This document shows, in pieces, positions 40,376 through 48,706 of a DNA stretch of 64,000 nucleotides. Each line of letters begins with the position of its first letter. Within the stretch, counting starts at the first letter, position 1. The notes under the pieces were generated by a model. That model ran no database searches and was not told the origin of the DNA. It saw only the letters and a program-made list of their open reading frames with translations. A program made the translations under genes and the position numbers. This stretch comes from Petrocella sp024636985 (GTDB lineage Bacteria; Bacillota; Clostridia; Lachnospirales; Vallitaleaceae): the NCBI GenBank assembly GCA_024636985.1, contig JAGXFY010000071.1, positions 1-64,000 on the forward strand, given 5' to 3'.

Positions 40376-40915
40376 TTGGACAGTAGCATAGGTTTATTTG
40401 AATTCTATTCAATCTCAGACGGATTAAAAATGACAGACATTGTATTAAAAAGTTCAAATGTGCAGATCCATAGAAATGAAATCATTTGCCCTGGAAAGTA
40501 TGCACTTCTTGTTAAAGGTGAGCTTAAGGCAGTAAGCAATGCTGTAACGAGAGCAAGAGATGAAAATATGGTTACAATGCTAAAAGCAGAGCTCATTTCA
40601 GATATTTCAAATAAAGTATTTGAGGCCATTAACAGAAATGTAGTCTTAGAAAAGGCTGATTCAGTAGGTGTAGTAGAAACAAAAAACTACGTAATGTCAC
40701 TCGTTTTAGCGGATTTAATGGTAAAAAATGCAAACATTACGATTCAGAAGATTCCAGATAGACTTGGTGTTGTTGGTAAAGGGCTCATTATTTATAGTGG
40801 ATCAACCTCTGAGGTGACTAGTGCTCATAATAGTGCGATTTCTTCTAAGTTTGCAGATAATATTATGAGTTCGAATATCATTTATAAACCTTCCTTCAAC
40901 TATTTTAATATTTAA
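40376..40915 (+). CDS. Second PduT-like tandem-BMC shell protein
   Basis: A 179-residue tandem-BMC protein, a diverged paralogue of PduT (38502). Its first domain keeps the cluster-binding cysteine C38 in IICPGKYALLVKGELKAV, so it can probably also hold a 4Fe-4S cluster at the trimer pore. The second domain (about 95-175) begins SVGVVETKNYVMSLVLADLMVKNANI. It starts with TTG behind AAGGAGAGG and ends the Pdu block, just before the cobalamin riboswitch. It might form mixed trimers with PduT or a separate electron conduit (inference). Confidence 0.85.
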   Translation: MDSSIGLFEFYSISDGLKMTDIVLKSSNVQIHRNEIICPGKYALLVKGELKAVSNAVTRARDENMVTMLKAELISDISNKVFEAINRNVVLEKADSVGVVETKNYVMSLVLADLMVKNANITIQKIPDRLGVVGKGLIIYSGSTSEVTSAHNSAISSKFADNIMSSNIIYKPSFNYFNI

Positions 40916-41035
40916 AAATAGGTATTATTTACGGAATCAATGCCTTAGAAAAGCAAATTCTTATTGAAGCCACCGAGGATAAAGGATATAGTTGAAATGA
41001 AAACACTTAAAGAAGTAATGGATTTACATCTTTAA
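40912..41035 (+). pseudogene. Possible gene remnant before the B12 riboswitch
   Basis: Directly after the second pduT-like stop, a frame without a start reads LKIGIIYGINALEKQILI then EATEDKGYS and stop. In the next frame, an ATG at 40997 reads MKTLKEVMDLHL and stop. The first piece looks like the N-terminal strand-helix of an ATP-grasp (RimK/LysX-like) protein. Both look more protein-like than random spacer, so a decayed gene is possible. It is too short to be sure. Confidence 0.3.
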
Positions 41036-41083
41036 AAGAGTTATAATAATAGCAATACATGTAAAAAATTGAATAAAATAATA

Positions 41084-41250
41084 TAGGTGCCTTCGATTTG
41101 AAGGTTAAAAGGGAAAACGGTGGAAATCCGTTACAGCCCCCGCTACTGTAAGTGGTAAAGAAGCTTTTGTAATATACCATTGAGCAAGATAGATTGCTTG
41201 AGAAGGTGAAAAGCGTGATCATCCACAAGTCAGGAAACCTGCCTATATTA
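41084..41250 (+). promoter_or_regulatory. Cobalamin riboswitch aptamer
   Basis: The conserved parts follow in order: GGTGCC, AAAAGGGAAAACGGTGGAAATCC-like core (split here as AAAAGGGAA and GGTGGAAATCC), ACAGCCCCCGCTACTGT, and the B12 box AGTCAGGAAACCTGCC (41229-41244). It lies upstream of the cobalt transport and B12 biosynthesis operon and should turn it off when adenosylcobalamin or another cobalamin is plentiful. A terminator follows at 41320. Confidence 0.95.
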
Positions 41251-41319
41251 AGATTAAGTATGAAGCTTTCGGAGGGAAAGACGATACCATATACTAGAGT
41301 TTCTCAAGAGTATATCGTT

Positions 41320-41346
41320 GAATCTTCGAATGAAGATTCTTTTTTT
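41320..41346 (+). terminator. Riboswitch-controlled intrinsic terminator
   Basis: GAATCTTC (41320-41327) pairs perfectly with GAAGATTC (41332-41339) over a GAAT loop, followed by seven T bases. Its position 70 bases after the B12 box fits the expression platform of the riboswitch. Confidence 0.88.
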
Positions 41347-41353
41347 GTTCTCT

Positions 41354-41468
41354 AGGAAAGTCATACTTTAGTATTGGGCCTTGAAGCGTGGCAGAATACG
41401 TCAAAGACCTTTCCTGTCGAATCGTTCAGAAATATGAGCAGAGCTCATAACGAAGCGAAGCTTCTTTT
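41354..41468 (+). other. Unassigned structured leader between riboswitch terminator and cbiM
   Basis: After the terminator, AGGAAAG (41354-41360) pairs with CTTTCCT (41411-41417), enclosing smaller pairings. ATGAGC/GCTCAT forms a tight hairpin at about 41434-41448. GAAGC-GAA-GCTTC (41452-41464) is followed by TTTTCTT, which looks like a second weak terminator. No known aptamer was recognised. The remainder to cbiM (41469-41562) is unremarkable. Confidence 0.4.
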
Positions 41469-41562
41469 CTTGATTGTATTTAGAAAGGATTATAACACCT
41501 AGAACGAAATTATTAATAAAAAAGTTGATACGAAGCAATTTGAAAATGGGAAGGAGATACCT

Positions 41563-42294
41563 ATGAAAAAAAAGAGACTAACCTTTGTTTTATTATTTAT
41601 AACCATTCTACTTCAAGTGAAACCAGTATATGCCATGCATATTGCAGAAGGTTTTTTGCCTCTAAAGTGGAGCCTTTTTTGGTTTGCTTGTTCAGTGCCG
41701 ATCGTTACGATGGGAATTTATAAGCTTAGTAAAAGAATACAAAAAAATCCTGAACAAAAAATGTTGGTCGGCGTAAGTGGTGCATTCACATTTGTTTTAT
41801 CTGCGTTAAAAATGCCATCGGTCACAGGTAGTAGTTCACATCTATCAGGGGTAGCACTCGGAGCCATTTTATTTGGGCCTACAACAATGAGTGTGCTAGG
41901 AACAATTGTATTGCTGTTTCAAGCAATTCTTCTTGCACATGGAGGACTAACTACCTTAGGTGCAAATGTGTTTGCGATGGCAATCGTTGGCCCCGTAACG
42001 GCCTATTGGATCTATAAAGCGGGTATAAAAATGTGTTTGAATCGTTCCATGGCTGTGTTTGTTGCAACCTTTGTATGTAATATTTTCATCTATGGTACAA
42101 CATCCATTCAGTTAGCCCTTGCTTTTCCAGGAGATAGTTTCCTTGCTTCAAGTATTAAATTTTTAACTATATTTGCAGTAACTCAAATACCATTGGCAGT
42201 GATTGAAGGTCTATTGACAGTCATGATTTTTAATTTTTTAGTCAAGCATGAAAGTTTAGAATTAGAAAAAATGCTAATTGTCATAAAGGAGTAG
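41563..42294 (+). CDS. cbiM: Cobalt transporter substrate component CbiM
   Basis: A 243-residue integral membrane protein of the ECF-type cobalt importer. An N-terminal signal peptide (about 1-24, ending VYA) precedes the conserved MHIAEGFLP, whose new N-terminus coordinates Co2+ after cleavage. Six membrane helices follow, with SVTGSSSHLSGVALGAILFGP as the family block. AAGGAG precedes the ATG. It is the first gene after the riboswitch. Confidence 0.95.
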   Translation: MKKKRLTFVLLFITILLQVKPVYAMHIAEGFLPLKWSLFWFACSVPIVTMGIYKLSKRIQKNPEQKMLVGVSGAFTFVLSALKMPSVTGSSSHLSGVALGAILFGPTTMSVLGTIVLLFQAILLAHGGLTTLGANVFAMAIVGPVTAYWIYKAGIKMCLNRSMAVFVATFVCNIFIYGTTSIQLALAFPGDSFLASSIKFLTIFAVTQIPLAVIEGLLTVMIFNFLVKHESLELEKMLIVIKE

Positions 42295-42298
42295 AATT

Positions 42299-42589
42299 AT
42301 GAAGAAGAATAAGAATCTAATATTTATGTTATTGATTTTAGCGTTATTCATTTTACCGTTTATAGTAGTGAATCAAGGAGAATTCGGAGGTACAGATCAA
42401 ATTGCACTTGATGTGGTAATGGAAATTGATCCGAATTATCAGCCAATAGCAGAAAATATCTTTGTACCGGCAAGTGGAGAAATTGAATCCATGCTATTTA
42501 CTTTGCAAGGGGTTATAGGAGCAAGCTTCATTGGTTATTTTATAGGTAAGAAAAGAGCCGATTATAAAAGAAAGCATTCTGCAGGGTGA
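42299..42589 (+). CDS. cbiN: Cobalt transporter accessory subunit CbiN
   Basis: A 96-residue protein with two membrane helices (about 7-24 and 68-86) and an outside loop containing FGGTDQIA and the PNYQPIAENIFVPASGEIESMLF pattern. CbiN assists cobalt loading into CbiM. AAGGAG precedes the ATG, four bases after cbiM. Confidence 0.92.
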   Translation: MKKNKNLIFMLLILALFILPFIVVNQGEFGGTDQIALDVVMEIDPNYQPIAENIFVPASGEIESMLFTLQGVIGASFIGYFIGKKRADYKRKHSAG

Positions 42590-42594
42590 TATTA

Positions 42595-43356
42595 ATGGAT
42601 CAATGGGCTTATGTAAATAGGTTTAGTAATATTCATCCCTTTGAGAAGTTTTTTATAGCTATAGTAACGATGTTCTTAGTTCTTCTATGGGACAAACCAG
42701 TTTTTCAAGGATCTGTCTTAATCATAATGGGTATGGGTACAGTCCTTGGTGCAGGGATTCCTTTTAGAGTATATGTAAAATATATGACGATACCACTTTT
42801 GTTTATTTTTGTAACATTCCTATCGGTTTTGCTAGAAGTTCATACAGATCAAAAAGATTTTTTATATACGATAGAAATTTTTCATATGTTTGTTGGAATA
42901 AGCAAAGAGAGCATAGGCATCGCAATAGCATTATTCTTTAGAAGTACGGCGACACTTGCATGTTTATATTTTTTAGCAATGACAACGTCAATGCAGGAAC
43001 TCATTTATTTGTTAGAGAAATTTCATTGCCCATCCATTGTTACAGAGCTTATGGTATTGACATATCGTTTCATATTTGTTTTTTTGAAAACAACAAAAAC
43101 AATTTATTATGCTCAAAGTACAAGACTAGGATATAAGGGATTTTTTAGAAGCTTAAAGTCATTTAGTATATTAAGCTCTGTCATGTTTGTAAAAGCCTAT
43201 ATGCAAGCGAAGGCATTAAATCAAGCAATTCTATCTAGAGGCTATCAAGGAACATTTCATCAGTTGATAAGTAAGCAAGCCATAAATACAAGAAGACTTA
43301 CTATGATTATCATAGTAGAGATTGGACTTTGTATAATAGGCGGTATAAGCCCATGA
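42595..43356 (+). CDS. cbiQ: ECF transporter T component CbiQ
   Basis: A 253-residue membrane coupling protein joining CbiM to the ATPase. It has about five membrane helices, and an AMTTSMQELIYLLEKF segment and the coupling-helix motif ARG-like AKALNQAILSRGYQG (about residues 202-216) that contacts CbiO. The ATG at 42595 behind AGGGTG is preferred to a GTG nine bases upstream that overlaps the cbiN stop. Confidence 0.92.
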   Translation: MDQWAYVNRFSNIHPFEKFFIAIVTMFLVLLWDKPVFQGSVLIIMGMGTVLGAGIPFRVYVKYMTIPLLFIFVTFLSVLLEVHTDQKDFLYTIEIFHMFVGISKESIGIAIALFFRSTATLACLYFLAMTTSMQELIYLLEKFHCPSIVTELMVLTYRFIFVFLKTTKTIYYAQSTRLGYKGFFRSLKSFSILSSVMFVKAYMQAKALNQAILSRGYQGTFHQLISKQAINTRRLTMIIIVEIGLCIIGGISP

Positions 43357-43383
43357 GTTCGAAAAAATTTGGAGGATGTTCTT

Positions 43384-44256
43384 ATGAATGAAACAATATT
43401 GCAGGCTAGTCATCTTAGATATCAATATGAAGATGGAACCTGTGCATTGAAAGACTTGAATATCCAAATTCAAAAAGGGAAAAAAACAGCGATTATTGGT
43501 GGAAATGGGGCAGGAAAGTCTACTTTATTTTTGAATTTTAACGGTGTTTTAAGACCAAAGAAAGGACAAATTCTCTTTAATGGAAAAGTTGTTAAAAGCG
43601 ACAAAAAAAGTATAAATGATTTAAGGCAAAAAGTAGGGCTCGTCTTTCAAGAACCCGATCATCAAATATTTTCATCTAGTATTTACCAAGAAATTGCGTT
43701 TGGTCCTTTGAATTTTGGATTGTCCAAGGAAGTTGTTCGTTGTCGAGTTGAAAGGGTTATGGAAGAAATGCAACTTACACACCTAAAAGACAAGCCTACC
43801 CACTTTTTAAGCTATGGACAGAAGAAACAAGTAGCGATTGCTTCCATTTTGGTTATGGAACCAGAAGTGATTATTCTAGATGAACCAACAGCAGGTTTAG
43901 ACCCTATGCATGTCAACAAATTGTTACGACTTCTGGAGGTATTAAGTGAGAAAGGGATTACCTTAATAATTGCAACTCATGATGTGAATTTTGCCTATAG
44001 TTGGGCGGATTGTATACATGTTATGCAAGAAGGTCAATTGATTCGATCGGGTTCGCCACAAGAGATATTAATGGATGAACACGTGTTAGAAGCATCAAAT
44101 ATGGAGATGCCTTATATAATTGAGCTTATGAAAAAGTATTTTCGAGGTAGCCAACTTTTTGAGGAAGACTTACCAAGGACAATCGATGAACTTGTACAAA
44201 CAATAAAAGGAGGGTTGATCAGTGGCAGAAATGAAAAAGGCAATATTAGTAGTTAG
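43384..44256 (+). CDS. cbiO: Cobalt ECF transporter ATPase CbiO
   Basis: A 290-residue ABC ATPase powering cobalt import. Walker A is GGNGAGKST (39-47), the signature LSYGQKKQVAIAS, Walker B VIILDEPTAGLD and the switch histidine is in ATHD. FQEPDHQIFSSSIYQEIAFGP is typical of ECF ATPases. GGAGG before the ATG at 43384 decides the start over a TTG at 43369. It overlaps cbiK by 35 bases. Confidence 0.94.
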   Translation: MNETILQASHLRYQYEDGTCALKDLNIQIQKGKKTAIIGGNGAGKSTLFLNFNGVLRPKKGQILFNGKVVKSDKKSINDLRQKVGLVFQEPDHQIFSSSIYQEIAFGPLNFGLSKEVVRCRVERVMEEMQLTHLKDKPTHFLSYGQKKQVAIASILVMEPEVIILDEPTAGLDPMHVNKLLRLLEVLSEKGITLIIATHDVNFAYSWADCIHVMQEGQLIRSGSPQEILMDEHVLEASNMEMPYIIELMKKYFRGSQLFEEDLPRTIDELVQTIKGGLISGRNEKGNISS

Positions 44257-45001
44257 CTTTGGAAGTAGTGTTGAGTCAGCAAGAGTAAAAGCTATTCAAA
44301 AAGTTGAAGCGTTGATGATGAGAACTTTTGACAAATATCAAGTTGAAAGCGCCTTTACTTCAAATAGAATCATAAAAAAGTTAAAAAAAGAAGAAGGGAT
44401 TGTTATTAATACGCCAGAAGAAGCACTGCAAAAAATAATCGGACAAGGTTTTCAAGAAATTATCATCCAACCCTTGCATATTATTGCGGGTTACGAATTT
44501 GATAAAATTAAAAAAACAATGATGGACAATAAAAATCCGAATATTGACATAAAGCTAGGAAAGCCATTGCTATTTGAAGAAACAGACTATTTAAAGGTTG
44601 TAGAAGCTCTTAAAACCCAGTTGCCAGACGAAAAGGAAGAACAGGTCGTTATTCTAATAGGACATGGGACAAATCACTTGGCAAATGGGTGCTATGAGAA
44701 ATTACAAGATTATTTAAAGGATAAGACATTACCGGTTTTTGTAGGAACAATAGAAGAGGGTGTAGACCCGATGATTGCCAAATTGAAAGCTAGTAAATAC
44801 AAAGAGGTCTTTTTGATTCCATTCTTATTAGTAGCTGGAGAACATGTTCAAAATGACTTGTTAGGTGAGGACCAGCATTCCTGGAAAAGTAAGTTGATTT
44901 TCAACGGTTATTCCGTAAAAGCTTATCACAGAGGCTTAGGGGAGAATCCAGCTTTTCAAGATTTATATATTCAACGCGTCAAAGAATTAATGATGGGATA
45001 A
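44222..45001 (+). CDS. cbiK: Anaerobic sirohydrochlorin cobaltochelatase
   Basis: A 259-residue chelatase inserting Co2+ into sirohydrochlorin, the committing step of anaerobic B12 synthesis. The opening AILVVSFGSSVESAR, the IIQPLHIIAGYEF histidine and the LIGHGTNHLANG histidine motif match CbiK. It has no signal peptide, so it acts in the cytoplasm, unlike some periplasmic relatives. GTG at 44222 behind GGAGGG is preferred to the ATG nine bases later. Confidence 0.93.
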   Translation: MAEMKKAILVVSFGSSVESARVKAIQKVEALMMRTFDKYQVESAFTSNRIIKKLKKEEGIVINTPEEALQKIIGQGFQEIIIQPLHIIAGYEFDKIKKTMMDNKNPNIDIKLGKPLLFEETDYLKVVEALKTQLPDEKEEQVVILIGHGTNHLANGCYEKLQDYLKDKTLPVFVGTIEEGVDPMIAKLKASKYKEVFLIPFLLVAGEHVQNDLLGEDQHSWKSKLIFNGYSVKAYHRGLGENPAFQDLYIQRVKELMMG

Positions 45002-45036
45002 TCAAAATACTCAAGAAATAAACAGGAGGACTTAAA

Positions 45037-45675
45037 ATGAGCGATCAATATATTGAAGACCCCATGGAAATTGAAAGGAGAAGCTTTGAAATAATCCAAG
45101 AAGAGATGAACAATACCCAGCTTCCGCCTTTGAAACTCGCTATTGTAAAAAGGGTTATACATACGACGACAGATTTTATTTACGAGGATATTTTGTTATT
45201 TAAAGAAAATGTTGAAAATATTTTACTTCATGCAGTTCAAAACGGATGCACAATCATTACAGATACAGAAATGATTAAATCAGGGATTAGTAAAAAGCTA
45301 GCAGATCAGTTGGGGGTCAAAATAGTTTGCTTTGTAGGAAGCCAAGAAGCAATAGACGAAGCAAAAAAACAAGGTATAACAAGATCTATGGCGGCAGTTG
45401 ATATTGCAATGGCGCTACCAGGTAAAAAAGTATTTGTGATTGGAAATGCCCCCACTGCCTTATATAGAATCATGGAATGGTGTTTAGATGGTAATCAAGG
45501 TATAGAAGCAGTTATAGGTGTTCCAGTAGGTTTTGTTGGCGCAGCTGAATCCAAAGAAGAACTATGGGGAAAAGCGCTTCCGTCAATCATTACGAAAGGA
45601 AGAAAAGGGGGAAGTACGATAGCAGTTGCAATCATTAATGCAGTGATGAGAGAAGCGGTGAAATATAGTGGATGA
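45037..45675 (+). CDS. cbiC: Cobalt-precorrin-8 methylmutase
   Basis: A 212-residue enzyme moving the C-11 methyl group to C-12 to give cobyrinic acid. IERRSFEII near the N-terminus contains the SFxII pattern, and RVIHTTTDFIYED holds the catalytic histidine. RSMAAVDIAM, GNAPTALYRI and GVPVGFVGAAESKEEL complete the family. AGGAGG precedes the ATG. It overlaps cbiD by eight bases. Confidence 0.94.
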   Translation: MSDQYIEDPMEIERRSFEIIQEEMNNTQLPPLKLAIVKRVIHTTTDFIYEDILLFKENVENILLHAVQNGCTIITDTEMIKSGISKKLADQLGVKIVCFVGSQEAIDEAKKQGITRSMAAVDIAMALPGKKVFVIGNAPTALYRIMEWCLDGNQGIEAVIGVPVGFVGAAESKEELWGKALPSIITKGRKGGSTIAVAIINAVMREAVKYSG

Positions 45676-46804
45676 AAGCAGATATCTTCTTAAGGGTGGA
45701 AAAAAATTAAGAACAGGGTACACATCAGGTTCTTGTGCAGCATCAGCCGCAAAAGCTGCTGCGTGGATGCTTAAAAATCAAAAAACTCTGGATCATATAA
45801 CGATTGCCACACCAAAAGGATGGACTTTGAAACTTAATGTATGTAAACCAAGCTTCAATAAAATAGAAGCCTCTTGCTGTATCATTAAAGATTCAGGTGA
45901 TGATCCGGATATCACCAATGGCATGGAGGTGTGGGCGACGGTAAGTTTAAACGAGGGTACCAAAGTTATTATCATGGGAGGTCAAGGGGTTGGCAAAGTG
46001 ACACAGAAAGGTTTGCAAATTCCTGTAGGGCACCCAGCTATTAATCCAGTGCCTCTTTTGATGATTGAACAAGAAATAAGAAGTATTTATGAAGAACCTC
46101 AAGGCGTTACGGTGGTCATACATTTACCAGAGGGTGAAGCTTTGGCAAAGAAGACCTTTAATCTTAAGCTAGGTATTATAGGCGGATTATCTATACTGGG
46201 CACCTCGGGAATTGTGGAGCCGATGTCAGAGGAGGCGTTAAAAGATACTATAACTCTAGAGCTTAAGGTATTAAAAGAAAAAGGATACAGAACGGTAGTG
46301 CTTGCACCAGGTAATATTGGAGAAAAGTTCTTAATGGACCACTTCGGTATGAGAAGCTTTAATATGGTAAAAATGAGCAATTACCTAGGCCATGCCCTTG
46401 AACAATGTGTCGCTTTAGACTTCAAACAGGTTTTACTTGGAGGTCACCTTGGAAAACTGATCAAACCAGCTGGTGGAATTTATTTTACACATAATCGAGT
46501 GAGTTCTACGAGAATGGAAATACTAACAGCAAATTTAGTATTACTAGGCATGAAAAATGAAGATCTAGTTGCGATTATGAACTGTAGAACAACAGATGAA
46601 GCAATAGAAATCATTACGAAGACAGGTATGGAAGAAATCTATAAGTTGTTGGCCAATAAAGCGGCTGACAATTGTAAAGCGTATTGTTATGATCAATTAG
46701 AAATTGGTGTAGCCCTGTTTAGCATGAAGGGATTTTTGGCGGTGAGTGAAGGTTTCGAGCAGGTATGGGGGAATATTCAAAATGAATACAAAGAAAACAG
46801 TTAA
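45668..46804 (+). CDS. cbiD: Cobalt-precorrin-5B C1-methyltransferase
   Basis: A 378-residue SAM-dependent enzyme of the anaerobic pathway. LRTGYTSGSCAASAAKAA at the N-terminus, VKDSGDDPDIT-like IKDSGDDPDITNG, GQGVGKVTQKGLQIPVGHPAINPVP and ILGTSGIVEPMSEEAL are hallmark blocks. The start is GTG inside the cbiC tail, so translation is probably coupled. Confidence 0.94.
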   Translation: MDESRYLLKGGKKLRTGYTSGSCAASAAKAAAWMLKNQKTLDHITIATPKGWTLKLNVCKPSFNKIEASCCIIKDSGDDPDITNGMEVWATVSLNEGTKVIIMGGQGVGKVTQKGLQIPVGHPAINPVPLLMIEQEIRSIYEEPQGVTVVIHLPEGEALAKKTFNLKLGIIGGLSILGTSGIVEPMSEEALKDTITLELKVLKEKGYRTVVLAPGNIGEKFLMDHFGMRSFNMVKMSNYLGHALEQCVALDFKQVLLGGHLGKLIKPAGGIYFTHNRVSSTRMEILTANLVLLGMKNEDLVAIMNCRTTDEAIEIITKTGMEEIYKLLANKAADNCKAYCYDQLEIGVALFSMKGFLAVSEGFEQVWGNIQNEYKENS

Positions 46805-47417
46805 AATAGTTGGCATTGGTCCAGGTCATAAGGATTACATCTTACCCATTGCTTATAAAGCGGTTGAAGCCGTAGATTTAATAATTGGAGCCAGGAGACA
46901 TTTGGAGATTTTTTCCACTTACAATAAGGAAACCTATTGTTATGATAATAATTTGGAAGACGTCGTAAGCAAAATCAATGAAACCAGGAGCACAAAAAAT
47001 ATAATGATATTGGTTTCAGGAGATCCAGGGTTTTATAGCCTACTTGATTTTATACAAAAAAGAATTGGAAAAGAGGCGGTCGAAGTCATTCCTGGAATAA
47101 GTTCTTTTCAGTACTTTTTTAGTCAATTAAATAGAAGTTACAAAGAATATAAATTATTGAGTCTTCATGGACGTAATATAGATTTACATCAAAGCCTTCT
47201 AGAGGGCAAGGGCATATTTTTGTTGACAGATCATAAACATACACCATTAGAAATTGCAAAAAATTTAATGTCTTTAGGGTTTGGCAATTATAAAATGGCT
47301 GTAGGGGAAAATCTTTCTTACGAAAATGAACGAATTGAAGAAGGATGTGTTCAAGATTTTGTAGACAAAGATTTTCAAAACTTATGTGTGGTGGTGATTA
47401 ATAATGATTTGGAATAA
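46782..47417 (+). CDS. cbiE: Cobalt-precorrin-7 C5-methyltransferase
   Basis: A 211-residue methyltransferase of the tetrapyrrole methylase fold (VKIVGIGPGHKDYILP, LVSGDPGFYSLLDFI, EVIPGISSFQYFFSQL). It acts with CbiT, which is a separate gene here, not fused as in CobL. The ATG at 46782 behind GGGGG is the start; it overlaps the cbiD end by 23 bases and cbiT by 14. Confidence 0.93.
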   Translation: MNTKKTVKIVGIGPGHKDYILPIAYKAVEAVDLIIGARRHLEIFSTYNKETYCYDNNLEDVVSKINETRSTKNIMILVSGDPGFYSLLDFIQKRIGKEAVEVIPGISSFQYFFSQLNRSYKEYKLLSLHGRNIDLHQSLLEGKGIFLLTDHKHTPLEIAKNLMSLGFGNYKMAVGENLSYENERIEEGCVQDFVDKDFQNLCVVVINNDLE

Positions 47418-47997
47418 ACAGACACATGGTATACCAGATGAAGCATTTATTAGAGGTTCGATACCAATGACAAAATGCGAGAACAGAACAATCAGTTTGT
47501 CAAAATTACAACTGGAAAAAAACTCAAAAGTTTTAGATATCGGCTGCGGCACAGGAAGCGTTAGTATTGAATGTGGTATTTTGTGTTATGAAGGTGTTGT
47601 TATAGCCATAGATCAAAATGAAGAAGCAGTTGCTTTGACACAGCAGAATGTGAGTGTATTTAATCTAAATAACGTTCATATTATTCATGGAAAAGCACCA
47701 GATGATCTTCCGGATGAAGAATTCGATAGAATTTTTTTGGGTGGTGGGAGTAGAGAAATTGAACCAATCATACAATATGTGAAAAAAAACTTAAAAATGC
47801 AAGGGATCTTTGTGGCAAATACAATTTTGCTTGAGAGCACCTTTAAAATATTACAAGAGCTAGAGATGGAAGGTTTTAAAGAAATTAGCTGTACACAAAT
47901 TCAAGTAACCAAGGCTTTGCAAGACCCAGGATGGATGATGAAAGCACTAAATCCAATCTACATTATTACAGCAATCAACCCAACGAGAGAGGAATAA
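47404..47997 (+). CDS. cbiT: Cobalt-precorrin-6B C15-methyltransferase (decarboxylating)
   Basis: A 197-residue class I SAM methyltransferase. GIPDEAFIRGSIPMTKCENRTISL is the CbiT N-terminal signature, and VLDIGCGTGSVSIE binds SAM. It methylates C-15 and decarboxylates the C-12 acetate chain. It overlaps cbiE by 14 bases. Confidence 0.94.
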   Translation: MIWNKQTHGIPDEAFIRGSIPMTKCENRTISLSKLQLEKNSKVLDIGCGTGSVSIECGILCYEGVVIAIDQNEEAVALTQQNVSVFNLNNVHIIHGKAPDDLPDEEFDRIFLGGGSREIEPIIQYVKKNLKMQGIFVANTILLESTFKILQELEMEGFKEISCTQIQVTKALQDPGWMMKALNPIYIITAINPTREE

Positions 47998-48001
47998 TCA
48001 A

Positions 48002-48706
48002 ATGAGTAAATTTTATGGGATAGGCGTAGGCCCAGGCGATCCAGAATTATTAACGATAAAAGCTGCTAGAATTTTAGGTTCAATCGATGTGCTTCTGATT
48101 CCACAAACACAAAAAGACAAAAAAGGGGTTGCGTATACGATTATGGAGCAATTTCTTAGAAAAGATATTGAATTGGTTTATATAGATTTTCCGATGGTAG
48201 CGGATGAGGAGACTTTTGTTAATGCTGGCAAGCAAGCAGCGAATATCATAATCGCTCAAACGAAGCTAGGGAAAAGTAGTGCGTTTGTAACTTTAGGAGA
48301 CCCGTCAGTATATAGTACCTATGGCTATATTGTAAAAGCCATAGAAGGGAAGGTTAAAATTGAGACGATACCAGGAATTACTTCTTTTTGTGCAGCAGCA
48401 GCTCTAGCTAATAGGCCGCTGGTGGAGAAAGATGAAATATTAACGATTGTACCCATGAATGCATCAGATGAAAGAATAGATGCAGCACTCAAAGCAGGGG
48501 ATGCTTTTGCTTTTATGAAAATCTATAAGCGGGAAGATAGAGTGGCGACTCATCTAATGAAGCATTATATGGAAGAAGATGGCATATTGGTACAAAGATG
48601 TGGTTTTAAAGAAGCTATCGTACATAATGACGTGATAGAGCGTTTATATGAAAATACGGATTATTTGACACTGGTATTAAGTCGTAAGGAGGAAATCATA
48701 TGGTAA
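48002..48706 (+). CDS. cbiL: Cobalt-precorrin-2 C20-methyltransferase
   Basis: A 234-residue tetrapyrrole methylase: FYGIGVGPGDPELLTIKAARIL, FVTLGDPSVYSTYGYI and ETIPGITSFCAAAALANRPL are typical of CbiL/CobI. It adds the C-20 methyl group that is later lost with ring contraction. It overlaps cbiF by seven bases. Confidence 0.93.
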   Translation: MSKFYGIGVGPGDPELLTIKAARILGSIDVLLIPQTQKDKKGVAYTIMEQFLRKDIELVYIDFPMVADEETFVNAGKQAANIIIAQTKLGKSSAFVTLGDPSVYSTYGYIVKAIEGKVKIETIPGITSFCAAAALANRPLVEKDEILTIVPMNASDERIDAALKAGDAFAFMKIYKREDRVATHLMKHYMEEDGILVQRCGFKEAIVHNDVIERLYENTDYLTLVLSRKEEIIW

